Source: Physcomitrium patens | Taxonomy: Eukaryota; Streptophyta; Bryopsida; Funariales; Funariaceae | NCBI RefSeq assembly: GCF_000002425.4 | Contig: NC_037254.1 | Coordinates: 21,112,115-21,176,114, forward strand | Direction of reading: 5' to 3' | Length of the DNA stretch: 64,000 bases | Shown here: positions 31,210 to 44,905 of the stretch, in pieces | Position numbering within the stretch: position 1 is the first letter of the stretch | How the letters are laid out: each line of letters opens with the position of its first letter | Made by a program: the position numbers and the translations under genes | Notes under the pieces: model-generated | The model's database searches: none | What the model was told of the DNA's origin: nothing | Seen by the model: the letters and a program-made list of their open reading frames with translations, nothing else

Positions 31210-34200
31210 AATGAAGATACCTTGCTATAATAGGAACCATACAATTGGATATTTCAACACCTCAAATTCATTAAGATTCCTCTCTTTCTATCCAATCTAC
31301 TTGTTGTTATACTATATCTTTATTTCTTGGACTACAAAAACTTTAAACAAATGCCTTGTTAGATTCAAGAGCATCTATATTTTTTTTAGATGAAGAGTTT
31401 TTCAAACTTCATAAAATTCTTCTAGTATAGAGATCAAAACTTGTACATATAGAAATGATAGATAGTCGACCTTTATTTTCAAGCAATGTTACTTATGAAA
31501 CTATATCACTAAAAATATAATTTGAAGGCCATAGTAGCAAAATAGTATCCAATATTATTAAAATTCCAATCAATCCTATCATACTAAGACTTTTGTAGTT
31601 AAAAAGATATAATTCATCTATAGATTGGAGATTTTATAATATTAAATTTCTTATAGAATTTCTTTGGGCAAAACCTATCAAGAAGTTATCAACGGTAAAG
31701 CTTTTATTTCTTGCAACAAGGGCTTTTATGAAGATAGTTAAGAAAGAAATAACATTTGTTATTTATACAACTCCAACTTGTAAAGAAGTAAGCTTTTTAT
31801 CTCAAAGTAATATAAAGAATTTTAAGATGTTTTCAAAAAAATATATATATTGATATATTGCCAAAGCATCAGTTATATAATCATGCCATTATTCTTCAAG
31901 AAAAGACTCAACTACTATTTGGCCCAATTTAAAACCTATCATAAAGCAAATTTTTGGCATTGAAGGATTACATCAACAAAAATCTTGCAAAGAACTTTAT
32001 TTGGCATTCCAAATTTCCAACAAGTGCACCAATACTTTTTATGAAGAAAAAAGATGAATCTTTGCAAATATGTATTGATTATTGTGGCCTCACTAAAATA
32101 ATGGAATTATTATCCATAATTGTTGATATCAAGGCTTTTGAAGCAACTCGGTTAAGCCAAGATCTATACTAAAATAAATCTCTATAAAGTATATAATTTG
32201 GTATAGATTAAAAAAGATATAAATAGAAGACATTGTTTTGGACAAGATATGGATATTTTGAATATAATGTCATGCCTTACGAATTGATAAATGCTCTAAC
32301 TATATTCTAACATTTGATGAATGATATTTCTTAAGAATTTTTGGATAAGTTTGTTATCTACTATCTTCATAATATCTTAATCTATTCTAAGAATCTTAAA
32401 GAATATAAAGTATATATGAAATTAGTCTTGTAAAAGTTACTAGATGCAAGATTATAAGCCAAATTAGATAAATATATATTCTATCAATTAAAAGTAGAAT
32501 TTTTGGATATATTATATCCATTGAAGATCTATTGATGGACCCAAAGAAAGTTCAAGCTATAACAAAGTGGGCAAATCCAAAAATAATATGGAATATACAA
32601 TATTTCATTGAATTTGATAATTTCTATGAGATATTTATTAAGAATTATTCCCAAGTTGTTGTTCTTTTCACTTGGTTGATATCCAAAGACAAGTTAGAAT
32701 TAGGATCTCAAACACAAAAGGCTTTTTCAGATTTAATGATAGCTTTTATTACAATTCCAATCTTACAACATCTAGATTTTGTGGAAGCCTTCTATTTGGA
32801 GTTTAATACTTTCGACTTTGCATTAAGAATTATATTATCATAGATAAAAAAAAAATAGAAAGCTCCACCTAATTGTGTTCTATTCTAAAAAGTTTTCAAT
32901 TGTAGAGATGAATTATGAAATTCACAATAAAGAATTTCTTATGATTATATCTTGCTCCTAAAGTTGGAGAAGTAGCATTTGATCAAAAATATATTATTTT
33001 CTTGAAGCCACAAGAATTTTATCTTTCTACTATTTCTATAATTATACTTGTTGATTCAATTTTTCTAGAATAAATTTGTATAGCATCAATAAAGGACTTA
33101 TCAATTTGTAATATCAAGTACCGCTCTAACAATGACAAGTTCAAGTTTATGAAAGATCTTTTGTATTTTGAAGATCATTTATATATTCCAAAAGGACTAA
33201 TGTGTCTTTGTGCTTTTAAACTCATCATGATTTTATAATTGTAGGACATTTTGGATTTAACAAAATATTAGAGCTTATTTCTCAAGATTTCTTGTGGTCT
33301 CAAATATAAAAGATTATAAAGGACTTTGTTCTTTCATGTGACATTTGTTTAAGATCCAAGTATTTCCAACATCATCCTTATGGACTTCTATAACTACTAT
33401 CAATCTCAAAGTGACCATGGTCTTTAGTATCAATGTATTTTATTATTAATCTGCTTCCATCAACTACATTAGATGCTATCTACATTGTTTTGGAACAGCT
33501 TACAAAAATGGCCTATTTTGTGCCATGCAAAAAGATAATTTTTGGAAAAGAAATAGCTAGGCTCTTTTTTGATAATATATATCAATATCATGGCCTACCT
33601 AATGACATTATTTTTGATTGAAGACCTCAATTTATATCAAAGTTTTAGAAATCTTTTTTTAAAATATTGAACATAGATATTAAACTTTTCTTTCTCTTTC
33701 ACCTTCAAATCAATGATCAAACAAAACAAGTCAATCAAGTTTTAGAGCAATATTTGTGATGTACTATCAATTATCAATAAGATGATTGGATCTTACATTT
33801 ATCTTTAGCAAAGTTTGCTTATTATAATACTCTTTATACTTAAATTTAATAAATATCATTTTATTCTAATTATGATTAGCATCCAAAGCTTAATTTATTA
33901 AATATATCTAAAGATAAAAATTTAACAATGAAAGAGCTTATAAAAGAATTGTCACAACTTCAAATAACTTTGAAGCTCCATTTACAAGCAATTCAAGATT
34001 CTAACAAAGCATCTTCAAAGAAATTTAAAAAAGAATCTCTTGTTTTTTAAGTTAAAGAGAAAGTTTGGCTTTTTTGACAAAATATCAAAACCAATTTGCC
34101 TTGTCATAAGTTAAACTATTGAAGACTAAGGCCATTTTGCATTTAAAAGAAAATCAATCCAATAGCTTATTGGTTGAAACTACCGACATCTATGAAGATA

Positions 34201-34490
34201 CATCCAATCTTTCATGTTTCTTTCTTACATGCTTATTCAAAATTAACTATTTTAGGAAGAATACAACCATCACTTCCTTGAATTGAAATAGATAATTATG
34301 TGGAATATGAGGTGGAAAGATTCTTAATTCTTGACAAAGAAGAGACAAGTTAGAGTATTTTATTCATTAGCACAGCTACAATATCAATGAGCGTACATAG
34401 AAATCAGAAGAAAATCTAGTTAATACGTTGCAAAAGGTAAAAAAATTTCATTGATGTTATGTTCTAAAACCTAAACTTATTTTAGGATGA
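31210..34490 (+). pseudogene. pol remnant of decayed chromovirus
   Basis: Recognisable blocks against the intact pol at 16092-19580: KNLAKNFIWHSKFPTSAPIL (RT start, about 31975), PKKVQAITKWANPKI (about 32540), LEFNTFDFALRIILS (RNase H, about 32800), LTKMAYFVPCKKIIFG and DNIYQYHGLPNDIIFD (integrase, about 33500-33620), and a chromodomain trace (KLEYF.H near 34345, ERT near 34390). Dozens of stops and shifts; clearly inactive. Confidence 0.85.
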
Positions 34491-34588
34491 CTTCTCTATG
34501 AAGCTACTGCTAGGATATTGTATATAATAAATAAAGTAGATATAAAACTGATGCTTCTCGTGGAACTTAGAATTAGAAAAGAAAGTAA

Positions 34589-35067
34589 TGTTATGGATAT
34601 TCAATAAGAGAGATTCTAAGAATATTCTTTAAAATATTCTATTAGATTCTAAAAGGTTCCAAAAAATTCTTTAAAAATTTTTTAAAGATTTTTAAAATGT
34701 TTTAAAAGATTTTTAGAATATTTCAATAGATTCTAAAAAATTCTAAGAAGTTTAAAGAAGCTATTTGAGAAGCTTCATAGGATTGATTCATCTTCAAGCA
34801 ACATGAAAACTTCTTAAAAAACTTCCTAAGATTGCTTCATCTTCAAACAATATAAAAACTTCTTGAAAAGCTTCCTAATATCTAATATATATTGGAATTG
34901 AGGTTGAAAGAATCCTCAATCTTGACAATACATCTCTTGGAGTTTTAACTCACTTTTTTAGGTATTGATCTTATACTCATTTGGTGTAATCAAGTTCTTA
35001 TTAGCTTTCTTATTAAACTCTTTTGTTCAACTTCTTATTTGGTCGCTCATATAATGTATCTATGACA
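34589..35067 (+). repeat. 3' LTR of decayed chromovirus
   Basis: Starts TGTTATGGATATTC after the purine tract and ends GTATCTATGACA. Carries a run of TTCTAAAAGGTTCC-like repeats in its first 150 bp. Confidence 0.7.
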
Positions 35068-35115
35068 AAACCATTATTCCAAATGATACAATAAGACATA
35101 GTTTCTTTATATTTC

Positions 35116-35151
<36 letters not shown>

Positions 35152-36276
35152 AATTACTACTATCTTAGAGCAAATAAATCATATAAATCAAAAAAATTAT
35201 AAGATTTTTTTAGCAATATCCAAGAAAATATTTAAATCTAATTTGTATGATTTTATTCTATCTTAAGTAAGTCAATTTTGTCCAAATTTTTCTTTAAAAT
35301 ATATTTATTTTTATTATTTATTTATTTTTGTTTTCATAGTAGAATATAAATTTTAGGCACATGTTTTAAAAAAATAAAATATTAATCAATATATATTGTA
35401 TGATAAAAATTTTATTTCTAAATATATTATTAAATTTGATATTATTTTAGATATTAAATTATTAAACATAACTAAGTTTAATTTTCATATTATTCTAATT
35501 ATTCTTAAAACATAACTAATTAAGAATTTTTATTTTTAAATGAATAATAATAGATTTTTTGTTAAATCTAATCTCAATTCAAGTTTATAGTAGTAGAATT
35601 TTTTTGTGAAAAAGACTAAGAGTCTGAGTTAAAGATCTAGGCATTTGTTCTGAATTCTTATTATTTTATATCCTCATTTATGATGAAGATTTTTGAAATA
35701 TGTTTATGTTATATTTTTATATAACATTAATATGTAAACATGAAACATAAAACATGTGTTTATATTTATATTTTTTATAATTATTATAATAAAGATTATG
35801 TTGACATTTTTAGATTTTTTATAAATAAATAAAAATTGACCTATTTCAATTTAACATCATACTTTAACCCATCACCCACAAATCAAAACATATAAACTCA
35901 ATCCCTAAATCACTATTCCTAATAAAACCATCACAAACACTTTTCACAAATCCCAAACAACAACAACACACTCTTTCATACAATATACAAACAAAGCGTC
36001 CAATGATAAATCTTATTGATAATGAATCGGTTATGGATCCGAATGGGTTGGAAATTAAAATCCAATCAAACTAGACTTTAAACATTAAGTGCAATTAGCC
36101 AGCAATTTATTCAGACCCTTGTTCAATTTTAGAATAAACACTGCTGCTCCCGAAGCTTCGGCGTTGAAAAGAGAAGAAATGGAGGGGCTGTTGCATAAGG
36201 AAGCTTCGTCGGAACTAACATCCGCCCTAAATGGATGACATTCATCCAAATGGATTATTGACGAAGGGGACACAAA
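35068..36276. other. AT-rich spacer, then start of the dioxygenase region
   Basis: Contains an (AT)n run at 35119-35148. No credible ORF to about 36100. After 36200 the GC content rises toward the next gene. Confidence 0.6.
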
Positions 36277-36621
36277 ATGTCTCCTCGGCTCATTGCAGAC
36301 GCAGTGTGCGCATTTCGGTCCCGATCGGCCACGATCTCTGCAGATTCAGGGTCTTGCGAATTTCTGATCTGTTGGGTTAATTTTGTTAAGCTTTTCGCGA
36401 ATTGGATCACAGTTTTCAACGACTTTAGGGCGGGCTTCGGATCTCGTTTCGGTGGCAAAGAGTCGAGGTTTAGTGTGAGGTTTCTCTCCGCTAGAGGTAC
36501 TGAAAGATCTGATTGATTGATTGATTGATTGATTGCTTTCGGCTGTGCTGAACGATTGCGGAAATCTTGCGTTGAGCGATATCGTGGTAGTTTTTCGGAA
36601 GCTGGAATTTTCGAGAGTAGG

Positions 36622-38390
36622 ATGCCCATGATCAAGCGTCTGAAGGTATATTTCCATAGTTTGGACTGAAGAACTTTGTTGGTTGTACTCTTTAGGTTTT
36701 AGCCCACAGCATGAACATGCTGCCAATCCATACATTTTTTGTTGTGGACTGAGTTTCCAAGCCGTGAACCTCAATTCTGACGCTGTCATTAACCATAATT
36801 TGGCTTGCCGTACAAATGGTAAATGCAATGGTAGTGAAATCACATCTGAAACTGTTACCTGGCTTGATTTTGGGATTGGTGCAGAGTTGGTTGTGCAAGC
36901 CTCAGACGCAAACTCAGTCCGATTCGGTTACAGCTAGCAAATCACTGGAGGCGGGAAGTATGGCAACTTCAGCTGGTTTGAGTACTTTTTATGTATCGCA
37001 TGGGTCGCCTATGATGCCACTTGAGGATACTCCCATACGAGAATTCTTCTCCACTTGGACGGAGCGCTATCCCACAAGGTACTGCGTCAATCTTCTTTCT
37101 GATTCACATCGATTGAAGCAAATAAACTCAGGTCAAGGACGTGAAATCACATCAATTCAATACAGCCGCGATAAGTTTTGAAAATTGCTCATCACAGAAG
37201 CAACCTACTTCTATCAAAATAATATTGGATCCTATTGCATGTCCGCGGCTTTGATCAGGCCAAAGGCCATTCTCGCAATTTCAGCTCACTGGGATACTCG
37301 AGAGCCTGCCGTTAATGCTGTCAGCCAGAACAGCACTATTCACGACTTTTATGGCTTCCCTCGCGAGCTATATCAAGTAATTCCTGCACTAACACACCAC
37401 TACTTTCACCAGATTCTGCGCTACACAAGTTTTTGTTCACTGATTGGTACCTTGATTCATTTGTTTTCCTCCTTAGTATCTGAATCTTTTTTTCATTCTG
37501 GTCACGATTACGTGACATATTTCATAGATTCTCTGACAAATTCAAGGTCTACTTATATAACACCAGTCTTTTCCTACGTCGTTTGTGCTCATGAGATAAT
37601 TGTTTTCTCCTGTGTCCTCGTCAGTTGCAATACACGCCTCCAGGGGCTCCAGACGTTGCAAAGAGGGTGACATCTCTCCTCAAAGACGCTGGCTTCAAGA
37701 CCGTCCTCGAGGACAACAAGAGAGGGCTCGACCACGGAGCATGGACGCCCCTGATGCTAATGTACCCCAACGCTGACATTCCTGTCCTCCAGGTCTCAAT
37801 CCAAAGCAACAAAGATGGGCTTCACCATTACCAGCTCGGCCGGGCTCTTGCACCGCTCAAGGACGAAGGAGTGTTAATTTTTGCCTCTGGAACTACAGTC
37901 CACAATTTGAGAGAGATAGATTTTTCTGCCAAGAAGCCAACTGTGTGGGCCAAGGCATTCGACGGATGGTTGACTGATGTGCTACTCAACAGCAAGTAAG
38001 AATTCTTCCATTCCTCCGTTTCTTATCCATTTGAAGAGCCTGTCCACAAAGATCAGAGTTCATAAATTCCCATGGATCATTTTACTGCATAATCTCTGTG
38101 GTTTTGATTTGTGACGGTTTTTTAGGGTTGTTTGAGCTCTTTTCTTTCTTTCTTTCTTTTTGTCTTTGTGAAGCTGACGTAGTGTTAAACGACATCGATG
38201 CAGGCACAAGGAAGCAATGGAATGGGAGAAAGCACCATATGCTTCCAAAGCTCACCCTCATCCAGATCATTTCCTGCCTGTGTTGGTTGGGTTGGGAGCT
38301 GCGGGAGAGCAATGCCAAGCTGAGAAGATATATGAGGAATTCGCATATGGTTTGGCGCTTTCATGTTTTGCTTTCCATCCTCAAAACTAG
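36622..38390 (+). CDS. DODA: 4,5-DOPA-extradiol-dioxygenase-like (LigB/DODA)
   Basis: Ring-cleaving non-haem iron dioxygenase family; in plants these act on DOPA or related catechols in the cytosol. Exons: 36622-36645 (optional), 36885-37078, 37259-37376, 37625-37995, 38204-38390; all junctions are GT-AG and in phase. Starting at the inner ATG (36960) gives 264 residues, the usual family length. With the leader exon the protein has 33 more residues (MPMIKRLK then SWLCKPQTQ). Motifs, numbered from the inner Met: FYVSHGSPMM (His14), ISAHWDT (His50), KRGLDHGAWTPLMLMYP (His116), SGTTVHNL (His172), and C-terminal HPHPDHFLPVLVGLGAAGE. The histidines fit the LigB metal and active-site positions known for the family. 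The substrate cannot be read from sequence. (GATT)n lies in the 5' region near 36510-36535. Confidence 0.9.
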
Positions 38391-41300
38391 TATGGTAGTT
38401 GTTGGTTAAAGTTTTCCACATGTGCTGCTTGAGTGGATGCTCACCACACAGCTGGTTAAACAATTTCCAATGTGTGGATATTGATTTGTATTTTTCATTC
38501 TATTTTGAATAAATATGTTAGCTCCCGTATCTTGTAAACCAGTTCTTAAACATGTGTTTTAAGCTATGACTTATTCATGTTGCACTGCTCATCAAATTGC
38601 CCCACGTAAGGATTATAGTGTGTTATTCTGTGTTTAGTGAGTTTTCTTTTCGCTCTTAAAAAAGAAGTGTTTGTGCAAGAAGTATGCTGATAAAGTTTTA
38701 TGTATGTGTTTGATATCCTGATGTAAAGTTTTTTCAACTTAGTGTCCAACTTTAAAATCAACACAAAGATTCTCATTAGTACTATTCACATAGTAATTCA
38801 AAGATAAGAACTAGTTTTATTTTCCAATGATGCTAACTTACAACTTAAAATAGAACTAATTTATCTAAAATTGTCTTTCCTAATAGAGGATTCAAGTGTG
38901 TTACGTGTATAATACATGTCATGACGAGTGTTTAACTTTTATCACGTGTTTGTCAGAAGTGATAGCCATTATTCACGAAAACTAATAAAGTAATTTAAGC
39001 TGGTGTCCAATAATTGAATGTAATAAAATAACGTTACAAAGATTGGGATTATTGATGAAATCAGTTCATTTGAAGTCTCATCATCACTGATCATTTTCAG
39101 AGAATTAAATATAGAAATTAGATTATTAAGATGTTATCAAGAGTATTAAAAGCTTTTGTGTCAAAAAATTATGTGAAAACTTTATGCACTTTGAATGCAG
39201 TGTGTTGTTATAAACATATGACATGGTTCTCGTTTTCTAGTATAAATAGTAATTTTTAAATTGATTTTTCTTTTACAGTAAAGAAAAAATACAAGATTTA
39301 AATTTCTACACTTTAAATCTTGATTTTATCAAAAAATTATTATATCAATCTGACAATTTGAACAATTTTTTATTACATGTTGATATATATATATATATAT
39401 ATATATAATTATTTAATTACTTAATTATACATGTTTAAATAAAAAAAATCTTGACAAGAGAAAATTTTGGAATATTTTAGATTATTAAGCCTCCAATTTT
39501 AAATACAATATAAATAATCCCTAAACTGTAAGATTTCAACAAAAGCATCTTCATAAACTCTACATCAAAAAGATCTAATAAAGCAAAGCATCACCATGTG
39601 TATCATTCATGAGATGTCAGAGGTTTAGATCCATACATGGATGATATGTGCAGACAAAAGCTGACTTCTTATCTCTCTCTTTGGGGTTTCAAGTTTATGT
39701 GTTTACCGAAGTATTTGTAGAATTTTAGTATTTATGATCAAGAAAGATGGACACATGAAAAAATTGTGTGGATGGATTATAAAGACAGAAGGGGAAAAAT
39801 ATACAAGTTTATATCAAAAAATTAGTTTGATGATTTTTATTTTCGAATTTGTTGATTAATAAAATGTTAAGATGCAACACGTATTTATAATTTTTCCTTA
39901 AGGATTTCTCTTACTTAAATTTTGGACAATATAATACTGAACTCTCATAAAAAAAATTAAAAAATAAAGAAGTAAGTTATTTATTACTTTAAAAGAATTT
40001 CTCATCAGAAAATTTTAAAAACGTGAATAGATAAATATACTAAATACTGATTTAAGTATATATTTATTACGGTTTGTTATATCTTAAATGTCATGTTGCT
40101 AGAAATTTATATCATTCTTGAAGTATATGTCATTATGATTAAACAAAATAAAAGAACAGGACAAATAGATTTTTATAAAATTAATCATCAAAAAAAATTG
40201 TTGAATTTTTATTTTTAAAAATATTATAACTTTCTATAATTTAAGTTCTAATGAGAAATACTTCTTTAATTTCTAATGAGAAATTGCTTTAAAGTATAGG
40301 TTTATTTTCAACTACAAGCTGGTTTTCTTTTCTTTTCTTTTTTTTTAAGTACAAGATTTTATTGCCCAAATAGGATAATTAAAACTGTTTTTTCTTTTTT
40401 AAATCAATACACAGTATTAAAAAACTTTCTTGCTACATTTGGAATTTTTATATAACAACATACTATTATTTTTACGTCATAAACACCATTTTTATTATTG
40501 ATTTTTAATATTGATTTTATGGTCTTTAGAATTTCAGTAATTTTATAACAAAAAATTTAGCAAATAAAAACCAAAGCTTCATATAATGATTAAGATGCAA
40601 AAAATAAAAAAAAAAAAAAAAAAAAAAAAACCTAAGTATATATATATAATGACCTCTATTTAAAGTTGCTGAAAAAATATGGTCATTTTGTTGCAGCATT
40701 AAAACCAATTAATCTTATAACAAGTTAAATCATCAAAAACCTAAATCATTTTACTATTTGAAAATGAATCAATATAATTGCATATTGATATAATTACCAA
40801 ATTAATAAAGATACATTACGTTTTTCTTAAATTTTTCTTATTTTTAATTATAAAATAATTGATATTTGAAAAAAGAAGAAATTATTATCATTCTTTAACA
40901 AATTATATACTAATTGATACTTCCAAACAAAACTAGTATAAGATTTAAAATCATATTAAAATAAATTATGAATATCTTATATATTGGAGCTATTATGATA
41001 TTAATAAATATACATAAGAACCACTTAAGAATCTTAAAAATGCATCAAGAAAGGTTTTTTTGTTTTTATTCTTTTTATGAACATTATCTATCTAATACAA
41101 AGATCAACTACTAACAGATATAGCAAGATTTTATAAAATAAATAAATCAAATAAATATAAAATGAAAAATAGAAAATCTTTCTCACATTTTATTTTTTAT
41201 TTCTTCTCTCTAAGATGCAAAAATCAACACACTTAACATTTATTTTAAAAATTCTCATTTACAAAATTGCTTAAAAATCCATTTAAATTGTCAAAACCTT

Positions 41301-42396
41301 CAATGCATTATAATTAAGACAAATATCTAAATAGATTATATTATTTTTCTCAGATAAATAAAGAGATGTAACATATTTGGAATGCTTACCTAAAAAAGAT
41401 ACATTTATGTATTGTAAAATCAACAAAAATAGCTATTATAGCTAATAGTAATAGTTAATAATATAATATTTTTATATTTATAAAATTATATATTTATCAT
41501 TAAATAACTAAATAGTCTTCTTTTCTAAATGTCAAATAATATTAATGGCTCAAAGTAGATATATAATAAACAATAGAAATATTTTATATAAGTAGATATA
41601 TAATCATAAACTACCTAGCATATCATAAAATAACAAATATTATATTGTCCAAATTATTTGGGATTATCAAAGCACAAGGTAGAGTTTTTGAATATACAAA
41701 ATATAATTATGTATGTTTGCCTATTCAACATTCTATGTGTGCTAAATTAAGATATATATTCTTGGATTGATGCTTGTTCAATAATTATATTTTGTATTAT
41801 TGAATATATAAAATTTAAAAACAATTGGTGATATTTAGTTAATTTGACGATTTTAAAAACTTAGAATTTTGATTAAAATATATTTTATAGTTTCCATGAT
41901 ACAAATCTAAACATTTATCTCCTAGCATTTCATAAAATAACAAATCTCATTCATATCATCAACAATTTTGGTTTCTTATTTATTAATTTAATTTTAAAAA
42001 ATTATCAAATGAGAATATTTAAAATATTTCTATTGTTTATTATATATCTACTCTTGTAAAAATATAAACAATGGAAATACTTCTATAAAATGGCATGTAA
42101 GTTATTCCTTTGTACAAAATAACAAGCAATCCTCCTTTGATCCATAACAAATTTAAATATCTAAAATTTCAAAATCATGTAGTAATTTTATTGATATTTT
42201 AAAATAACAAAATGCATCATTTTACACTCTTTCCCTCTTGTAATGTTTTATGTAGTGTGGCTATGGATTGAAAATTACACACTTTTTCATGAAGTTTCAT
42301 GTATGTATGTGTACAGCAAACCAATACAGTTGTAATATTAACATGATACGTTACAACAGTCTTAGTATTTGTTTCTTTACCTCCCAACTCCATGTT

Positions 42397-42431
<35 letters not shown>

Positions 42432-42900
42432 GAAGAAGCCAAGAACTCATATAACAGAGCTCCAATGAAACATCACCACTAAAATGACACCCACGAGACT
42501 CATTTACACTCCAGGATCCAATTTGTCTCATGCCACGCCGGATGAAACAAAATATTTAAAAGTGAAAAAAATGTAAAAAATGTCGTCAGTGTGGCAGAAT
42601 ATATTCCGATATTTTTGGCTTTTCCCTCAAAAAATGGAAAAAAAATAACAGTATAAGTGGTCACCACGTTTACAAGCTCATGCAGTCATATGTATATTCC
42701 CTAAATCGAGCCCAGGATTACATGGATATACCCACTCAAATCAAAGGCCACCCTCCCACTTGACAATCATCATCCAAAAGAGGAAATCAATACATAATTC
42801 AGAATAGAAGAAAATGAGAGGAGAGAGAGAGACTCAACTCAAGCAAGCAAAAAAATAACTTATAAAAAATATCGATTAGAAAATAATTCTTACAGCCATG
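38391..42900. other. AT-rich spacer without genes
   Basis: Holds the 3' UTR of the dioxygenase gene to perhaps 38550 and then very AT-rich sequence with (TA)n at 39382-39408 and 42400-42429 and a poly-A run near 40607-40630. No coding or repeat-element signature recognised. Confidence 0.65.
42724..42731 (+). promoter_or_regulatory. P1BS-like site (GNATATNC)
   Basis: GGATATAC, about 2.2 kb before the PHT1 start codon. It fits the binding consensus of PHR1-type phosphate-starvation regulators. Such a short site can occur by chance in AT-rich DNA. Confidence 0.25.
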
Positions 42901-43828
42901 TTATCTGCAACCGTGAGAAGCACCCCCACAAGTGAATGGCAGAAATGCAAATAATCCCTTGAGATGGCGAAATCCGCATGGAATCTCAGTTATCCTGTTC
43001 CAAAGTGGGATCCAATCCTTATTTTAATTCATTCCCTCAGTCTCCGAGTGATTCTGCGGTGTGTCTTGAACAAAGCACATGTGCACGGAACCGGGGACAG
43101 ATTATTCTCAAAGGATATATCAGCAGAGATTAATTCATACAAAAAACCGGCATTCATTCATCTATAACAAAGGTGATCGCGGATCACCATCTCCGGCGCG
43201 GCACGGCCGCGAGTTTCTACAGTGGATCACGCTGGTGGTGCAAGGAAGAAGCGGCGTAACATGTTCTTCTAGCGAGAATATATTAAAACTGCCGGTTCGG
43301 ATTTGAATGTCTAGGCTTTGACCTCACTGCTTCACAATGAAAAGATGCTGTATTGTGAAGGAAAGTTTTCACAGAGAATCTCGCATTCTATACAGTTCCT
43401 TTTTCTAGCTTTTTGCGAGGAAGTCAGGTGGTCTGTTCGTAGGAAACTAAATGCCGGAGAGCTGAGCTGGGGACCATGGGGGAATGGACCGTGGCATCAC
43501 TCGGCGGATCCAGGAACTCGACGAAGGGTATCTGGGAAGATTTCTGTTGTGACCCCTTCAGGTTGTGAAAAGTGATTTGGGGAAGCCATGGTCCTGGAGT
43601 CGGGGATTGACAACTGTGGGGAGAGATCTAATTCGTAGAACCCACAGAACTACCAGCTTTCTGTCAAGTCGATTGAGACGACGAGGTTCCAAATAGGCTC
43701 TGCGCGCCGTTGCGCTGTGCGTTCTTTAGAGGGGATCGGGTGCATGCCAGGAGCCTGGGCCATCTACGTTTTGACTAGGGTCTTCTTTCGACAGAGTTCA
43801 GTGATGGATCTTGTGGCACATTCGTATT

Positions 43829-43836
43829 GGATATCC
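43829..43836 (+). promoter_or_regulatory. P1BS site (GNATATNC), palindromic
   Basis: GGATATCC about 1.1 kb before the PHT1 ATG, upstream of the proposed leader intron. It matches the P1BS consensus exactly and is fully palindromic. Confidence 0.35.
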
Positions 43837-44116
43837 GTTCGTAGTGCGTTGCTCCGAGTTTTCGTAGTGCTATCTTTGTCCAGGTGCGCGGGAGAGGCAA
43901 GTTGACTCTCAATAGTTGGCGGCGCCTTCGTTTGGATGTACCTTACAGTGATTGGCAGAATTGGAAAAGTGGAGGTGAGCAAGATTCTCACTGCTCTCTG
44001 CCTACATAAGCAACGCTTCGACCCCTGTGATGACTCTACAGTCCCTGACGGACAATCAATCGGGTCTCCGTTGGCCTGTGCTGTCACAGAACATTCCTGC
44101 GTCCCAGTTCATACAG

Positions 44117-44839
44117 GTGAGTGAATGTGGTGCTTTGACTTCTCAAAACGGACGCTGTCATCTTTGCTCCATGTCTGTACTATGTAGTTGACAGGAGACC
44201 CACTTGTGAAGACAAGATGGTATTTCCTGGCGTGTAGTGTTTCATTTCTGCTGCAGTAGATTTCTGACTCTGAAGTCTTCTTAAACGTAAGTCCATTGTG
44301 CCAAAGTCTCTTCATGTCTAGGTCTCCAGTTTGATGGTTGTGTGCACTGCTCCCACTGGAGTAAGCGATTTGCTTGCTTCTTCATTGGTCGAGGTATTGC
44401 AGTGATTATGAAAGACAACAGGTCGCTTAATTTACGTACGCGAATATGGAAAACATGATGGATTTCACTCCCTGTCAAAGTTGGATCTGTCTGCGAGTGC
44501 GAGGAACTGCGCCTTGTGTGGCATTGTCCTTCAACTTTGTAAATTGGAGACTACTGCTCGACATGTTGCGATTTTACGTATGTTCACTAGTCGTACGTGT
44601 GGGGTACTCCTCATATGGTCTTGTTTGCAACTGATTTGGTTAGTTATCATCGTCATTCATCAGCACTCCCTACAGACCATTTTCGTACCTTTTCGAGCCA
44701 AACGGAGACCACACATTGTACAGCTCCAATAATAGTTTCTAGAATAAATCCGTCCCTCACTGATACTACGATGCAGATGTCTTCCTGGATATGTTCGTTG
44801 AAAGTAACAATGATGTTGTACAGGCTGTTGTATGAACAG
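44117..44839 (+). other. Probable 5' leader intron of the PHT1 gene
   Basis: A consensus donor CAG|GTGAGT at 44117 and acceptors GTACAG (44823) or GAACAG (44839) lie just upstream of the ATG at 44906. Introns in the 5' leader are common in PHT1 genes. No coding frame crosses the region. Confidence 0.4.
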
Positions 44840-44905
44840 GAGCTGACTCTCATTTGAGTTAGTAAGGAAGCGGAGAAGAAACACTTGACACAAGACGCCG
44901 ACACA

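Larger units (their letters stand above)
29748..35067 (+). mobile_element. Heavily decayed Ty3/gypsy chromovirus
   Basis: Related to the young element but old. Putative 5' LTR 29748-30033 (TGTCACATCTC...CTGTGACA) and 3' LTR 34589-35067 (TGTTATGGATA...CTATGACA); both end in TTCAACTTCTTATTTGGTC...GTATCT.TGACA. A degenerate primer site (TTAATATTAGAGCTT) lies about 22 nt after the 5' LTR, and a polypurine tract AGAAAAGAAAGTAA comes before the 3' LTR. gag, RT, IN and chromodomain remnants are all in order. No target duplication seen. Stops mostly fall where CAA, CGA, CAG or TGG codons are expected, as from cytosine deamination. Confidence 0.85.

Noticed and set aside
4000..35000. Repeat-induced point mutation (RIP) of a fungus as the cause of C-to-T decay
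   Set aside because: The genes in the window are plant-type and the young element is hardly mutated. Methylation-driven deamination over time fits better.
36085..36843. Minus-strand ORFs opposite the dioxygenase 5' region
   Set aside because: They lie across the (GATT)n repeat and the leader exon, have no recognisable domain, and the plus strand explains the region better.
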